Numbered from the stretch's first letter, positions 26,531 to 35,449 are shown. The stretch: 64,000 nt of DNA from Leisingera daeponensis (GCF_019801465.1 NZ_JAHVJA010000001.1:868001-932000); one strand, 5' to 3'. Notes: a model not told the origin generated them from the letters alone. A program made the numbers and translations.

Positions 26531-27538
26531 ATGTCCGATGACAGTTTCGTTCAGAAAGGCGCCGCCGCCAATCTCGCCATCCCCTTCGAGGGCGAGCCGC
26601 AGGACTTCTATTTCCTGCTGCTGCCCAAGGCGACGATGCTGCCGGTGGCTGCAGCCATCGAGCCCCTGCGCATTGCCAACCAGGTCACCGGCACCCGGCT
26701 TTACCGCTGGTTCATCATGACAGAGGACGGCCAGCCGGTGCGCTGTTCCAACGGAATGGTGGTGACACCGGACACACCGCTGCAGCCGCTGCCTTCGGAT
26801 TCGCTGGGCTTTGTCTGCGCCGGGGTGGAACCGCATGCCGCCGCCAGCGAGGTCACCCTGAACTGGCTGCGCCGCGAAAGCCGCTTCGGCCGCTCCATCG
26901 GCGGCATCTGCACCGGTGCTTTTGCGCTGGCGCAGGCCGGGCTGATCAAGAACCACAAGTTCACCCTGCACTGGGAAAACCAGCCGGGTTTTCTGGAGAG
27001 CTACCCGAGCCTGGAGCCCTCCCCCAATATTTTCGAGATCTCCGGCCCGCTGATGACCTGTGGCGGCGGCAATGCCGCAACCGACATGATGCTGCACCTT
27101 ATCGAAGAACGCCACGGCAAGCAGCTGGCGATCATCGTCGCCGACATGTGCCTGCATGTCCGTTCCGGCGGCCAGGCGGCGCCGCAGAAATCCAACTACG
27201 CGGTCGCCATCGGCAGCCGCAACCAGCGTTTGCTCAATGCGCTGCAGCTGATGCAGGAATCGATTGAGGAGCCGCTGTCGATCGGCGAGCTCTGCGACCG
27301 GCTCGACATCTCCCGCCGCCAGCTGGAACGGCTGTTCTCGCGCTACCTGAATCAGAGCCCCATGCATGTCTATTTCGACATGCGCCTCAGCCACGCCTTT
27401 GCGCTGATGAACGAAACCTCGATGAGCGTGACGGAAATCGCCCTGGCCTCAGGCTTTAACTCTGCGACCCATTTTTCACGCCAGTTCAAGCGCAAGTTCG
27501 GCGCCTCGCCGCATTTCTTCCGCAAAGGCTGGAGCTGA
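26531..27538 (+). CDS. GlxA-type AraC-family regulator (amidase-like sensor domain)
   Basis: A 335-residue regulator. Residues 20-200 form a DJ-1/PfpI-like domain (YFLLLPKATMLPVAAAIEPLRIAN, GGICTGAFALAQAGLI with the nucleophile-elbow cysteine, and GPLMTCGGGNAATDM). Residues 230-330 form two AraC helix-turn-helix motifs (LCDRLDISRRQLERLFSRYL and SVTEIALASGFNSATHFSRQFKRKFG). Relatives include GbdR and other regulators of glycine betaine, carnitine or choline breakdown. No such catabolic gene is adjacent here, so the target is open. Confidence 0.9.
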   Translation: MSDDSFVQKGAAANLAIPFEGEPQDFYFLLLPKATMLPVAAAIEPLRIANQVTGTRLYRWFIMTEDGQPVRCSNGMVVTPDTPLQPLPSDSLGFVCAGVEPHAAASEVTLNWLRRESRFGRSIGGICTGAFALAQAGLIKNHKFTLHWENQPGFLESYPSLEPSPNIFEISGPLMTCGGGNAATDMMLHLIEERHGKQLAIIVADMCLHVRSGGQAAPQKSNYAVAIGSRNQRLLNALQLMQESIEEPLSIGELCDRLDISRRQLERLFSRYLNQSPMHVYFDMRLSHAFALMNETSMSVTEIALASGFNSATHFSRQFKRKFGASPHFFRKGWS

Positions 27539-27787
27539 CCCGGCCTGACGGCGGCGGATACAGCACAACCCGGGACCCGCCCTGAACGTGTTCCGGCCTG
27601 TCAGCTCCTGTGCGGGTCGGCGGCCAGCGCCAAGAGCCTCTAAACACTTTTCTTTTGGCCGCTCTGTTCAGTTCTGGTAAGCGATCCTACATATTAAGCT
27701 GATAGAATGCGCGGATTGCGGCCATTCGCCGCCTGCGCAGATTTCATGTAAGGAGTAAGGCGCCCCGGTGCCACCTGGAGACGCGAG

Positions 27788-28123
27788 ATGCCACTACCCC
27801 AGTTTTCAGCTGATATGGATCCTGAAAAGAAAGAGGAAATGGTCGCAAACGCGGCCAAGGCATCGGACTTCCTCAAGGCCATCAGCCACCCGGGACGGCT
27901 GATGATCCTGTGCCACCTTGTCTCCGGCGAAAAATCCGTAACAGCGCTTGAGGAACTTCTGTCCGCGCGTCAGGCCGCAGTCTCCCAGCAGCTCTCCCGC
28001 CTGCGCCTGGAAGGTCTGGTTGTTCCGCGCCGCGAAGGCAAAGCGATCTATTACCGGCTGGCGGATGACAAGCCCCGCCGTGTTCTTGAACTGGTTTACG
28101 AGCTGTTCTGCAAGGACGGCTGA
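27788..28123 (+). CDS. ArsR-family persulfide-sensing regulator, SqrR/BigR-like
   Basis: A 111-residue ArsR winged-helix repressor. The DNA-reading helix is in SARQAAVSQQLSRLR (residues 59-73) and the beta-wing in VPRREGKAIYYRL. Two cysteines, C42 (LMILCHL) and C108 (YELFCKDG), are 66 residues apart. This matches the C41/C107 pair in Rhodobacter SqrR that forms a polysulfide bridge and releases DNA. Typical metal-binding ArsR motifs (ELCVCDL) are absent. GGAG lies 7 nt before the ATG. The persulfide operon at 3.3-5.5 kb is the obvious candidate regulon member. The 250-bp upstream gap shows only a weak GAATG-N13-CATTC repeat at 27705-27727. Confidence 0.85.
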   Translation: MPLPQFSADMDPEKKEEMVANAAKASDFLKAISHPGRLMILCHLVSGEKSVTALEELLSARQAAVSQQLSRLRLEGLVVPRREGKAIYYRLADDKPRRVLELVYELFCKDG

Positions 28124-28204
28124 CACCCGAAAACGGCGGGATGCGCGGCCATCCGGCAGACCACATTCGCCTCCGCCATGCGGCGGGCTTACTGGAGACC
28201 GGAA

Positions 28205-30238
28205 ATGCAGCGCAGGAAGTTCCTTGAAGCCCTGAAAGCCGGCAACAAGGCGGAAGCCTTCGAAGCGGCTGACGATATTCCTGCCAACCCCCTCCTGGAC
28301 TGCACCATCGGCACGATGATCGCCGCCCGGTATGGCCGCAGGAATGTGCTGAAGGGAGCGCTGGGGGTTTCAGCCGCCGCATCTCTGTTCAGCGCCTCGG
28401 CCTTCACCGCCCCCCGTCACGCCCATGCGGCAGCTCCCACTGCGCAGAGCCGCTATGCTTTCGGCGAATTGGACTGGGGAATTGACGAGACCCACCACGT
28501 CGCTGCGGGCTATGATGCGCATATCCTGCTCCGCTGGGGGGATCCAGTCACTGCCGGCGCGCCGGAGTTCGACGTGATGAACCAGAGCGCCGAAGCCCAG
28601 TTGCAGCAATTCGGCTACAATAACGATTACATCGGTTTCCTGCCGCTGAACGCCGAGGGCACCCGCGGGCTGCTGTGCGTGAACCACGAATACACCAACG
28701 AAGAGGTGATGTTTCCCGGCCTTGGCCGCCAGGACAAGGCCGGGTTCGCCGGCATGACCCGGGAGCTTGCGGATATCGAAATGGCCGCCCACGGCGGCTC
28801 GGTGGTGGAAATCGCCCGCGGGACCGATGGCAAATGGACCGTCGTGCGCGGCAGCAGGTTGAACCGCCGCATCTCGCCGCTGAACACCGTGATGGCAGTT
28901 AGCGGCCCCGCAGCAGGCCATTCGCGGTTGCAAACCAGCGCGGACCCGTCCGGCCGTGAAATCATCGGCACCCTGAACAACTGCGCCGGCGGCATGACCC
29001 CATGGGGCACCTGGCTGATGGCCGAGGAGAATTTCCACGGATACTTCTGGTCGGATGAAACCGGCACTGACGGCGAGCCGGACGCTTCCGGCCACCCGGA
29101 GGCGCCGAAACTGCGGCGGTATGGCGCGCCGGGCAACTGGTACGCCTGGGGCAAGTACCACGACCGTTTCGACATCCGCAAAGAACCCAATGAAGTGAAC
29201 CGCTTCGGCTGGGTTGTTGAGGTAGATCCGCTGGACCCGTTCTCCACGCCGGTGAAGCACACCGCACTTGGCCGGTTTGCGCATGAGGGCGCGGAAGCCA
29301 CCTTGTCCGCCGACGGGCGCCTGGTGATCTACATGGGCGACGATGCCCGGTTCGAATATCTTTATAAATACGTTTCCAACGGATCAGTTTCGCAGGATCG
29401 CGCCGCCAACTCCCGGCTGCTCTCCGACGGCACACTCTATGCGGCCCGGTTCGGCCCGGAAGGCACCCTGCTCTGGCTGCCGCTGGTGCATGGGCAGGGT
29501 CCGCTGACAGCGGGAAACGGCTTTGCCGGCCAGGCCGATGTGCTGATCGACGCCCGCCTCGCCGCGGACGCCTTGGGAGCCACACCGATGGACCGGCCCG
29601 AGGATGTCTCGCCCCGCGGGGACGGTACCGCTTTTGTGATGCTGACCAATAATTCCAAGCGCACGCCCGGACAGACCGATGCCGCCAATCCGCGGCCGGG
29701 ATCGGATTTCGGCCACATCATCGAAATCAAGGAAGACGGCGGCGACCACGCGGCAACCCGTGCCAGCTGGTCCATCCTGGTGCAATGCGGCAACCCCGCA
29801 ATTGCCGCCGTGGGCGCCCAATGGAACCCGGAAACCTCGGAAAACGGCTGGTTCGGTTCCCCGGACAATTGCGCCTTTGACGCTGAAGGACGGCTTTGGG
29901 TCGCCACTGACCAGGGCCGCAAGTGGGACAGGACGGGTAAGTCGGACGGGCTCTACGGGCTGGAGACCGAAGGCGCCCTGCGCGGTCATTCCAAGCTGTT
30001 TTTCCGGTGCCCGGCCGGAGCCGAGCTCTGCGGCCCCTATTTCACCCCGGATAATGAAACCCTCTTCCTGGCGGTGCAGCACCCCGGCACAGACGGCACC
30101 CGAAACCTGCAAGGGTTTGAACGCGACTCCACATTCGAAGACCCGGCCACCCGCTGGCCTGATTTCAACCCGGCGATGCCGCCCCGCCCCTCGGTGGTCG
30201 TGGTGACCAGACAGGGCGGCGGCAAGATCGCGGTCTGA
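28205..30238 (+). CDS. PhoX-family (DUF839) Tat-exported phosphatase-like protein
   Basis: A 677-residue PhoX/DUF839 protein. A Tat motif GRRNVLKGALG sits about 50 residues in, after an unusually long amphipathic n-region, and is followed by a hydrophobic stretch and APRHAHA. Family blocks include DAHILLRWGDPV, LCVNHEYTNEEVMFPG, GGMTPWGTWLMAEENF, NRFGWVVEVDPLDP and FARFEYLYK-like DDARFEYLYKYVS. PhoX enzymes are periplasmic Ca/Fe-dependent alkaline phosphatases induced by phosphate starvation. I cannot confirm all metal ligands and no Pho box was seen. The start at 28205 has GGAGA upstream. It lies 81 bp after the SqrR-like gene, probably a separate unit. Confidence 0.85.
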   Translation: MQRRKFLEALKAGNKAEAFEAADDIPANPLLDCTIGTMIAARYGRRNVLKGALGVSAAASLFSASAFTAPRHAHAAAPTAQSRYAFGELDWGIDETHHVAAGYDAHILLRWGDPVTAGAPEFDVMNQSAEAQLQQFGYNNDYIGFLPLNAEGTRGLLCVNHEYTNEEVMFPGLGRQDKAGFAGMTRELADIEMAAHGGSVVEIARGTDGKWTVVRGSRLNRRISPLNTVMAVSGPAAGHSRLQTSADPSGREIIGTLNNCAGGMTPWGTWLMAEENFHGYFWSDETGTDGEPDASGHPEAPKLRRYGAPGNWYAWGKYHDRFDIRKEPNEVNRFGWVVEVDPLDPFSTPVKHTALGRFAHEGAEATLSADGRLVIYMGDDARFEYLYKYVSNGSVSQDRAANSRLLSDGTLYAARFGPEGTLLWLPLVHGQGPLTAGNGFAGQADVLIDARLAADALGATPMDRPEDVSPRGDGTAFVMLTNNSKRTPGQTDAANPRPGSDFGHIIEIKEDGGDHAATRASWSILVQCGNPAIAAVGAQWNPETSENGWFGSPDNCAFDAEGRLWVATDQGRKWDRTGKSDGLYGLETEGALRGHSKLFFRCPAGAELCGPYFTPDNETLFLAVQHPGTDGTRNLQGFERDSTFEDPATRWPDFNPAMPPRPSVVVVTRQGGGKIAV

Positions 30239-30379
30239 TCTCGACGTCCGCTGCCCTGCCCGGGACGCGCGCAGCTTTCAGCCCCGGCAGGCGGCCTTCT
30301 GCCGGCCGCACGCGATTGTGAGCTTCAGGCCAGCTGCTTTGCCGTAGATGTTGAAGCCCAAATCTCAGGGAGCTGCCCG

Positions 30380-30850
30380 ATGTCTTTCAAACGCCTCACC
30401 ATTGCTTTCCTGCTTGCCGCGGTGCCCGCATCGGCCGGAAGCATTGCCCCGCGCGACGGCTGGGCGGTCCATCAAACCTCCAAACCTTACGAAGAGCTGA
30501 TCCTGGACGTCAAAGCCGCCGCCAAGGCAGAAGGTTTGAATGTCGTCACTCAGGCCGGCCCCACCGGCGCGGCCGCCTCCCGCGGCATCACCATCCCCGG
30601 CAACCGAGTGATCGGCCTGTTCAACAATGAGTTCGCGGTGAAAATTCTGGCGCTCTCCACCGCTGCAATGATCGAGGCCCCGGTGCGGATGTATGTGACA
30701 GAGGAAGACGACGGAAGCGCCACCCTGTCCTACAAGCTGCCCTCGCATGTGCTCGCCCCCTATGCAGACGAGGGCGGCGCGGAACTGGCGGGGCTGGCAG
30801 ACCAGCTCGACCGCCGCTTCGCACTGATTGCCGAACAGGCGCAAAAATAG
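30380..30850 (+). CDS. DUF302 exported protein
   Basis: A 156-residue protein with a signal peptide (MSFKRLTIAFLLAAVPASA) and a DUF302 domain (PYEELILDVKAAAKAEGLNVVTQ, VIGLFNNEFAVKILALSTAAMIEAPVRMYV). DUF302 proteins are small alpha/beta proteins often found with sulfur or heme genes, without a proven biochemical role. A good GGGAG precedes the ATG. It has its own upstream gap and does not overlap its neighbours. Confidence 0.8.
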   Translation: MSFKRLTIAFLLAAVPASAGSIAPRDGWAVHQTSKPYEELILDVKAAAKAEGLNVVTQAGPTGAAASRGITIPGNRVIGLFNNEFAVKILALSTAAMIEAPVRMYVTEEDDGSATLSYKLPSHVLAPYADEGGAELAGLADQLDRRFALIAEQAQK

Positions 30851-30864
30851 CTTGCCGGCTTCTG

Positions 30865-30920
30865 TGCGGCGGAAAATACTCCTTTCCTGAACCTGCGCCG
30901 GAATCCGCCGCAGCAGTATT
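30865..30920 (+). promoter_or_regulatory. Interleaved inverted repeats in the leader of the TPP-enzyme operon
   Basis: Two pairs of complementary arms interleave. TGCGGCGGA (30865-30873) pairs with TCCGCCGCA (30904-30912). AATACT (30875-30880) pairs with AGTATT (30915-30920). The order A-B-A'-B' is that of an H-type pseudoknot or of two mutually exclusive hairpins. It lies 79 bp upstream of the TPP-enzyme start. It also could serve as terminator of the DUF302 gene, but there is no T-tract. Confidence 0.35.
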
Positions 30921-30998
30921 TCACACTGGCGTGAGAGGGCTTGCGCACAGGCGCAGCCTCGGCATTCTGGCGGCAAATCAAAGAATTGGACGGACAAG

Positions 30999-32612
30999 AT
31001 GACAGAAACCCTCCGCGCAGCCGATGTTCTGGCCCGGCGGCTTCACGAGGTAGGCTGCCGCCACGCCTTCGGCATGCCCGGCGGCGAGGTGCTGACCCTG
31101 GTGGATGCGCTCACCAAGGCGGGCATTGCCTTCCACCTGGCCAAGCATGAAAACTGCGCCGGTTTCATGGGCGAAGGCGTGCATCACGCCGACGGCGCGC
31201 CGGTCATTCTCGTGGCCACCCTCGGCCCCGGAGCACTGAACGGTGTCAATGTGGTGGCCAATGCCCATCAGGACCGGGTGCCGATGCTGGTCCTGACCGG
31301 CTGCGTCGACGCGGCGGAGGAGCAGAGCTACACCCACCAGGTGCTCGATCACCGCGCCGTCTTTGCCCCGGTCACCAAGGCCAGCTTCCGCCTTGACGCC
31401 GAGGCCGCGGACCTGATCGCAGACAAAGCGGTTGCCATTGCAACCGAGCCCCGAAACGGTCCGGTGCATATCGACGTGCCGATCTCAGTGGCAGATACGC
31501 CGGCCAGGGACCGCGGCATCCGCCGCGCGCCTGCAAGTGCCAGCGCGCCAAGCGGCGAGGCGCTGGCGCAGGCGCGCTCCTGGCTTTCGGCGTCCGCGCG
31601 ACCGGTGGCGATGATCGGCCTCGACGCCCTGCAGGAAAACGCGGGCCCCGCCCTGCGCGCCTTCCTCGAGAAGCACCGGATTCCCTTCGTGACCAGCTAC
31701 AAAGCCAAGGGCATCATTCCGGAGGATCACCCGCTCTGCCTTGGCGGCGCGGGCCTGTCGCCCTTGGCGGACAAACACCTGCTGCCGCTGGTGCGGGAGG
31801 CCGATCTGGTGCTCTCCATCGGTTATGACCCGATTGAGATGCGCCCCGGCTGGCGCAACGTCTGGGATGTGGAGACCCAGAACGTCATCGACATCGCACC
31901 CGAAGCAAACACCCATTACATGCATCAGGCGGGCTTGAACTTCCTGACCGCGATTGCCCCCACGCTTGCGGCGCTTTCCGACGGCACCGACCCCGGTCCG
32001 GTTTGGAGCAACGGGAAGCCGGAGGCGGTCAAGCGCGCGCTGTCTGAGGCCTTCCCTCAAGACAACGACTGGGGCCCTGCGGGTGTCATCGCCGAATGCC
32101 GTGCCGTGCTGCCGCCGGAAACGCTGGCCACCGCCGACAGCGGCGCGCACCGGATCCTGCTCAGCCAGATGTGGGAGTGTTCCGAGCCGCGCGGGCTGGT
32201 TCAGTCCTCCGCGCTCTGCACCATGGGCTGCGCTGTGCCGATGGCGATCGGGCGCAAGCTGGCCCGGCCGGACCGCCCGGTGGTGAGTTTTTCCGGCGAT
32301 GCCGGCTTCCTGATGGTGGCAGGCGAGCTTTCCACCGCCGCGGAGCTGGGGGTGGCGCCGGTCTTCGTGGTCTTCGCCGATGCCAGCCTGGCGCTGATCG
32401 AGCTCAAGCAGCGCCAGCGCCAGCTCGCCAACGGCGGGGTGGATTTCGCGGAACACGACTTCGCCGCGATGGGCCGCGCCTTTGGCGGCAACGGCGTGAC
32501 GGTCACAAACCGCACCGAACTGCGCGCCGCCCTGCAGCACGCGCTGACAGCAGACACATTCACCGTCATCTCGGCCGTGATAGACCGCGGAGACTACGAT
32601 GGCCGGATCTGA
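30999..32612 (+). CDS. Thiamine-diphosphate-dependent enzyme, acetolactate synthase-like
   Basis: A 537-residue TPP enzyme of the IlvB superfamily. The N-terminal domain has FGMPGGEVLTLVDAL and the cofactor-activating glutamate E51 in AKHENCAGFMGEG. The C-terminal domain carries the diphosphate motif FSGDAGFLMVAGELSTA ending in ADASL in place of the usual NN. No regulatory subunit gene (ilvH) is nearby, so it is unlikely to be the housekeeping acetolactate synthase. Its stop overlaps the start of a family III CoA-transferase by 14 bp. That pairing recalls oxalyl-CoA decarboxylase with formyl-CoA transferase, and 2-hydroxyacyl-CoA lyases. The substrate is unknown. Confidence 0.85.
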   Translation: MTETLRAADVLARRLHEVGCRHAFGMPGGEVLTLVDALTKAGIAFHLAKHENCAGFMGEGVHHADGAPVILVATLGPGALNGVNVVANAHQDRVPMLVLTGCVDAAEEQSYTHQVLDHRAVFAPVTKASFRLDAEAADLIADKAVAIATEPRNGPVHIDVPISVADTPARDRGIRRAPASASAPSGEALAQARSWLSASARPVAMIGLDALQENAGPALRAFLEKHRIPFVTSYKAKGIIPEDHPLCLGGAGLSPLADKHLLPLVREADLVLSIGYDPIEMRPGWRNVWDVETQNVIDIAPEANTHYMHQAGLNFLTAIAPTLAALSDGTDPGPVWSNGKPEAVKRALSEAFPQDNDWGPAGVIAECRAVLPPETLATADSGAHRILLSQMWECSEPRGLVQSSALCTMGCAVPMAIGRKLARPDRPVVSFSGDAGFLMVAGELSTAAELGVAPVFVVFADASLALIELKQRQRQLANGGVDFAEHDFAAMGRAFGGNGVTVTNRTELRAALQHALTADTFTVISAVIDRGDYDGRI

Positions 32613-33798
32613 TCTTCTCCCCCACGGCGCCCTGAAGGGCGTCAAGGTTCTCGACCTTTCCCGCATCCTGGCAGGCCCGACCTGCACCCAGCTGCTGGGC
32701 GATCTCGGCGCCACGGTGATCAAGGTGGAAAACCCCAAGACCGGCGGCGACGACACCCGCCAGTGGGGGCCGCCCTATGTAACCGATGCGGATGGCAACC
32801 GCTCCGATCTGTCGGCTTACTTCATGGCCGCCAACCGCAACAAGCGCTCGGTAGCCATTGATATTGCAACCGAAGAAGGTCAGCAGGCCATCCGCCGTCT
32901 GGCCGCAGGGGCCGATATCCTGATCGAGAACTTCAAGCCCGGCGGGCTGGCGAAATACGGCCTGGATTACGCCAGTCTCAAGGACGATCTCCCCGGTTTG
33001 ATCTACTGCTCGATCTCCGGATACGGCCAGACCGGCCCCAACAGCCACAAGCCCGGCTATGACATCATGGCGCAGGGCTTCGGCGGCATCATGTCGCTGA
33101 CCGGCGAGCCCGAGGGCCAGCCGATGAAGGCAGGCGTCGGGATCGCCGATGTGATGTGCGGCATGTATGCCTGCATCGGCATCCTGTCCGCCCTGCACCA
33201 CCGGGAAAAGACCGGGGAGGGCCAGCAGATCGATCTGGCGCTGGTGGATGCCCAGATCGCCTGGCTGATCAACGAGGGCGTCGCTTACCTGAACACCGGC
33301 CAGATCCCCAAGCGCCGCGGCAACGAGCATCCCAGCATTATGCCCTATGGGGTCTACCGGACTTCGGACGGCCATGTGATCCTCGCGGTGGGCAATGACA
33401 GCCAGTTCCGCCGCTTCATGGAGTTCCTCAAGCTGGAGGGCCTGGCGGAGGATCCGCGCTTTGCCACCAACCCTGCCCGCCTGCAGAACCGCGATGCGCT
33501 GAATGAGATCCTGATCCCCTCGGTGCAGCGGTTCACCACGGATGAGGTGCTGGCCGCCATGGAAGCCCGCAAGGTCCCTGCGGGCCCGGTGCAGGATCTG
33601 GAGACCCTGTTCGCCAGCGATCAGGTCGAAGCCCGCAGCATGGCGATCGGCATGGACAGCGCTGCCGGGCCGGTCAGATTGCTGGGCAACCCGCTGAATT
33701 TCTCGCGCACGCCAGTCACATACCGGCATGCCCCGCCCCGGTGCGGTGAGGCAACCGAAGAGATTCTGGGCTCCGGCACCCCCTTCGGGCAGGCCTGA
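32599..33798 (+). CDS. CaiB/BaiF family III CoA-transferase
   Basis: A 399-residue CoA-transferase. It opens with GVKVLDLSRILAGPTCTQLLGDLGA, the family N-terminus, has NRNKRSVAIDI and the GYDIMAQGFGGIMSLTGEP block. D184 in GVGIADVMCGMYA is at the position of the catalytic aspartate. Family members move CoA between two carboxylic acids with substrate-specific selectivity (formyl/oxalyl, carnitine, bile acids, succinyl/mesaconyl). It overlaps the TPP-enzyme gene by 14 bp, so the two are translationally linked. A strong terminator follows 49 bp after the stop. Confidence 0.9.
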   Translation: MAGSDLLPHGALKGVKVLDLSRILAGPTCTQLLGDLGATVIKVENPKTGGDDTRQWGPPYVTDADGNRSDLSAYFMAANRNKRSVAIDIATEEGQQAIRRLAAGADILIENFKPGGLAKYGLDYASLKDDLPGLIYCSISGYGQTGPNSHKPGYDIMAQGFGGIMSLTGEPEGQPMKAGVGIADVMCGMYACIGILSALHHREKTGEGQQIDLALVDAQIAWLINEGVAYLNTGQIPKRRGNEHPSIMPYGVYRTSDGHVILAVGNDSQFRRFMEFLKLEGLAEDPRFATNPARLQNRDALNEILIPSVQRFTTDEVLAAMEARKVPAGPVQDLETLFASDQVEARSMAIGMDSAAGPVRLLGNPLNFSRTPVTYRHAPPRCGEATEEILGSGTPFGQA

Positions 33799-33846
33799 CC
33801 GCTGCAATCCGCGGCGGCATTCCGCCAAGTGTTACAATTTCCGGCA

Positions 33847-33873
33847 AAACACCGCCAAACCGGCGGTGTTTTT
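33847..33873 (+). terminator. Terminator after the CoA-transferase
   Basis: A 10-bp perfect stem AAACACCGCC/GGCGGTGTTT with a 5-nt loop leading into TTTTT. Confidence 0.93.
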
Positions 33874-33920
33874 GCAATCTATGGCGCCGGCCACTTGCGG
33901 AAATTTCCCCGGAAATCTTA

Positions 33921-33945
33921 CACATCCGGCGAATTGCACATCCGG
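33921..33945 (+). promoter_or_regulatory. Direct repeats upstream of the TPR-opg operon
   Basis: CACATCCGG occurs at 33921-33929 and 33937-33945, start-to-start 16 bp. A palindrome GGAAATTTCC is at 33899-33908. Tandem sites like these suit a response regulator or other tandem-binding activator, about 120 bp upstream of the TPR gene start. Weak evidence. Confidence 0.3.
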
Positions 33946-34063
33946 AGGCACACAGCCCATCACCAAACCGCGAGCGGGGTTCGCCCGGGTCATTCCCATG
34001 ATCTACTCTACATTACTGAGATACGGCAAACCCGCACAGTTCAGAAACAAAGATTGGAATCCC

Positions 34064-35425
34064 ATGACGCATGACATTTTCGGCCAGGACAGCAGCCTGA
34101 CTGACGCAGCCGCGCTGCAGGATTGGAACGCCGTGCAGCTTGGGGTTCTGTCGCATGCCGCCGCCACAGCCGATCATCTGGGCGCGGTGCTGAAGGCGGC
34201 GCCGGATTTCGCCCTGGCCCATGCGATCAAGGGGCTGTCGCTTCTGATGCTCGGCCGGTCAGAACTGCTGCCGACGGCCCGCGAGGCTCTGCGCGACGCC
34301 AAGGCCCTTTATGACGGCGCCCTGCCGCGCGAGCGGAAGTACGTCGATGCGCTGGAAAACTGGCTGGCCGGCCGCCCCAGCCAAGCCATCCAGCGGATGG
34401 AGGAAGTGCTGGACATCTTCCCGCAGGACACCCTGGCGATGAAACTCAGCCACGGCATCCGCTTCATCATGGGCGACCCCGCAGGCATGCGCGCCTCGAT
34501 CGAGCGGGTGCTGCCCTCCTACGATCCGGACCACGCGGGCCGCGGCTACCTGCTGGGCTGCCATTCCTTCTCGCTGGAGGAAACCGGCGAATACGAACGT
34601 GCGGCCAACGCCGGGCGCCAGGCTCTGTGGATGGCGCCGGACGATGCCTGGGGCCTGCACGCCGTTGCCCATGTCCATGACATGACCGGAAACGCCGAGG
34701 CCGGACTGGAATGGCTGGAGGGCCGCGAGGACGCCTGGGCCCATTGCAACAACTTCCGCTATCACGTCTGGTGGCACAAGGCGCTGATGCATCTGGACCT
34801 TGGCCAGATGGATGCGGCCATCGCGCTTTACGACACCGAGGTCCGCAAGGACAAGACCGACGACTACCGCGACATCTCCAACGCCACCTCGCTGCTGATG
34901 CGGCTGGAACTGGAAGGCGTCGATGTCGGCCCCCGGTGGGAAGAGCTCGCGAATCTCTGTGCTGCCCGGACCGAGGATGGAAGCCTGATTTTTGCCGATT
35001 TGCACTACCTCCTGGCCCTCACAGGCCACCGCAAGGAGGAGGCGCACAAGCTGGTTAAGCGGATTCACGCCGATGCCGGCGCCGGCGGCAGCGAGGCCAA
35101 AGAGCGGATGGCGGCCCCCGGCTGCGCTGCCGCCGACGGGCTGGAAGCCTTCGGAGACGGTAATTATAAGGCTGCTTTCGCAAATTTATCCACAGCCCGC
35201 GCCACGCTGCAGCTGGCCGGCGGCAGCCACGCGCAACGCGATGTTTTCGAACGGATAACCATAGACGCCGGCCTGCGTGCAGGACAGCTTGACGAAGCCG
35301 AAGCAATACTGGATGACCGCTGCGTCAAGCGCGGCGGCACCGAGGACAATTACGCCCTGGCCCGCCGCGCTCTGATCGCCGAAGGCCGGAACTCCCCCGA
35401 CGCCAAAAGCGTTCCCGCCGAATAA
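34064..35425 (+). CDS. Tetratricopeptide-repeat protein upstream of opgCGH
   Basis: A 453-residue soluble protein made of helical TPR-like repeats. Examples are HLGAVLKAAPDFALAHAIKG, AAIALYDTEVRKDKTDDYRD, and a central HSFSLEETGEYERAANAGRQ. No signal peptide is visible, so it is cytoplasmic. It resembles the TPR proteins (YcfA/STAR-type) that are widespread in alphaproteobacteria and lack an assigned function. It starts at MTHDIFGQDS; the frame stays open upstream into the previous gene, but without a ribosome site. opgC begins 24 bp after its stop, so it probably shares the glucan operon. Confidence 0.8.
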   Translation: MTHDIFGQDSSLTDAAALQDWNAVQLGVLSHAAATADHLGAVLKAAPDFALAHAIKGLSLLMLGRSELLPTAREALRDAKALYDGALPRERKYVDALENWLAGRPSQAIQRMEEVLDIFPQDTLAMKLSHGIRFIMGDPAGMRASIERVLPSYDPDHAGRGYLLGCHSFSLEETGEYERAANAGRQALWMAPDDAWGLHAVAHVHDMTGNAEAGLEWLEGREDAWAHCNNFRYHVWWHKALMHLDLGQMDAAIALYDTEVRKDKTDDYRDISNATSLLMRLELEGVDVGPRWEELANLCAARTEDGSLIFADLHYLLALTGHRKEEAHKLVKRIHADAGAGGSEAKERMAAPGCAAADGLEAFGDGNYKAAFANLSTARATLQLAGGSHAQRDVFERITIDAGLRAGQLDEAEAILDDRCVKRGGTEDNYALARRALIAEGRNSPDAKSVPAE

Positions 35426-35449
35426 GACTTCCAAGGACCCAAACAACCA

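Noticed and set aside
27574-27618. GACCCGC/GCGGGTC stem after the GlxA-type gene as a terminator
   Set aside because: Loop of 31 nt and no T-tract; too weak to call.
30851-30998. TPP riboswitch before the TPP enzyme
   Set aside because: The thi-box consensus (CUGAGA and ACYUGA segments) is not present.
30999-32612. Housekeeping acetolactate synthase IlvB
   Set aside because: No ilvH partner and coupled instead to a CoA-transferase; the end of the TPP motif lacks the usual asparagines.
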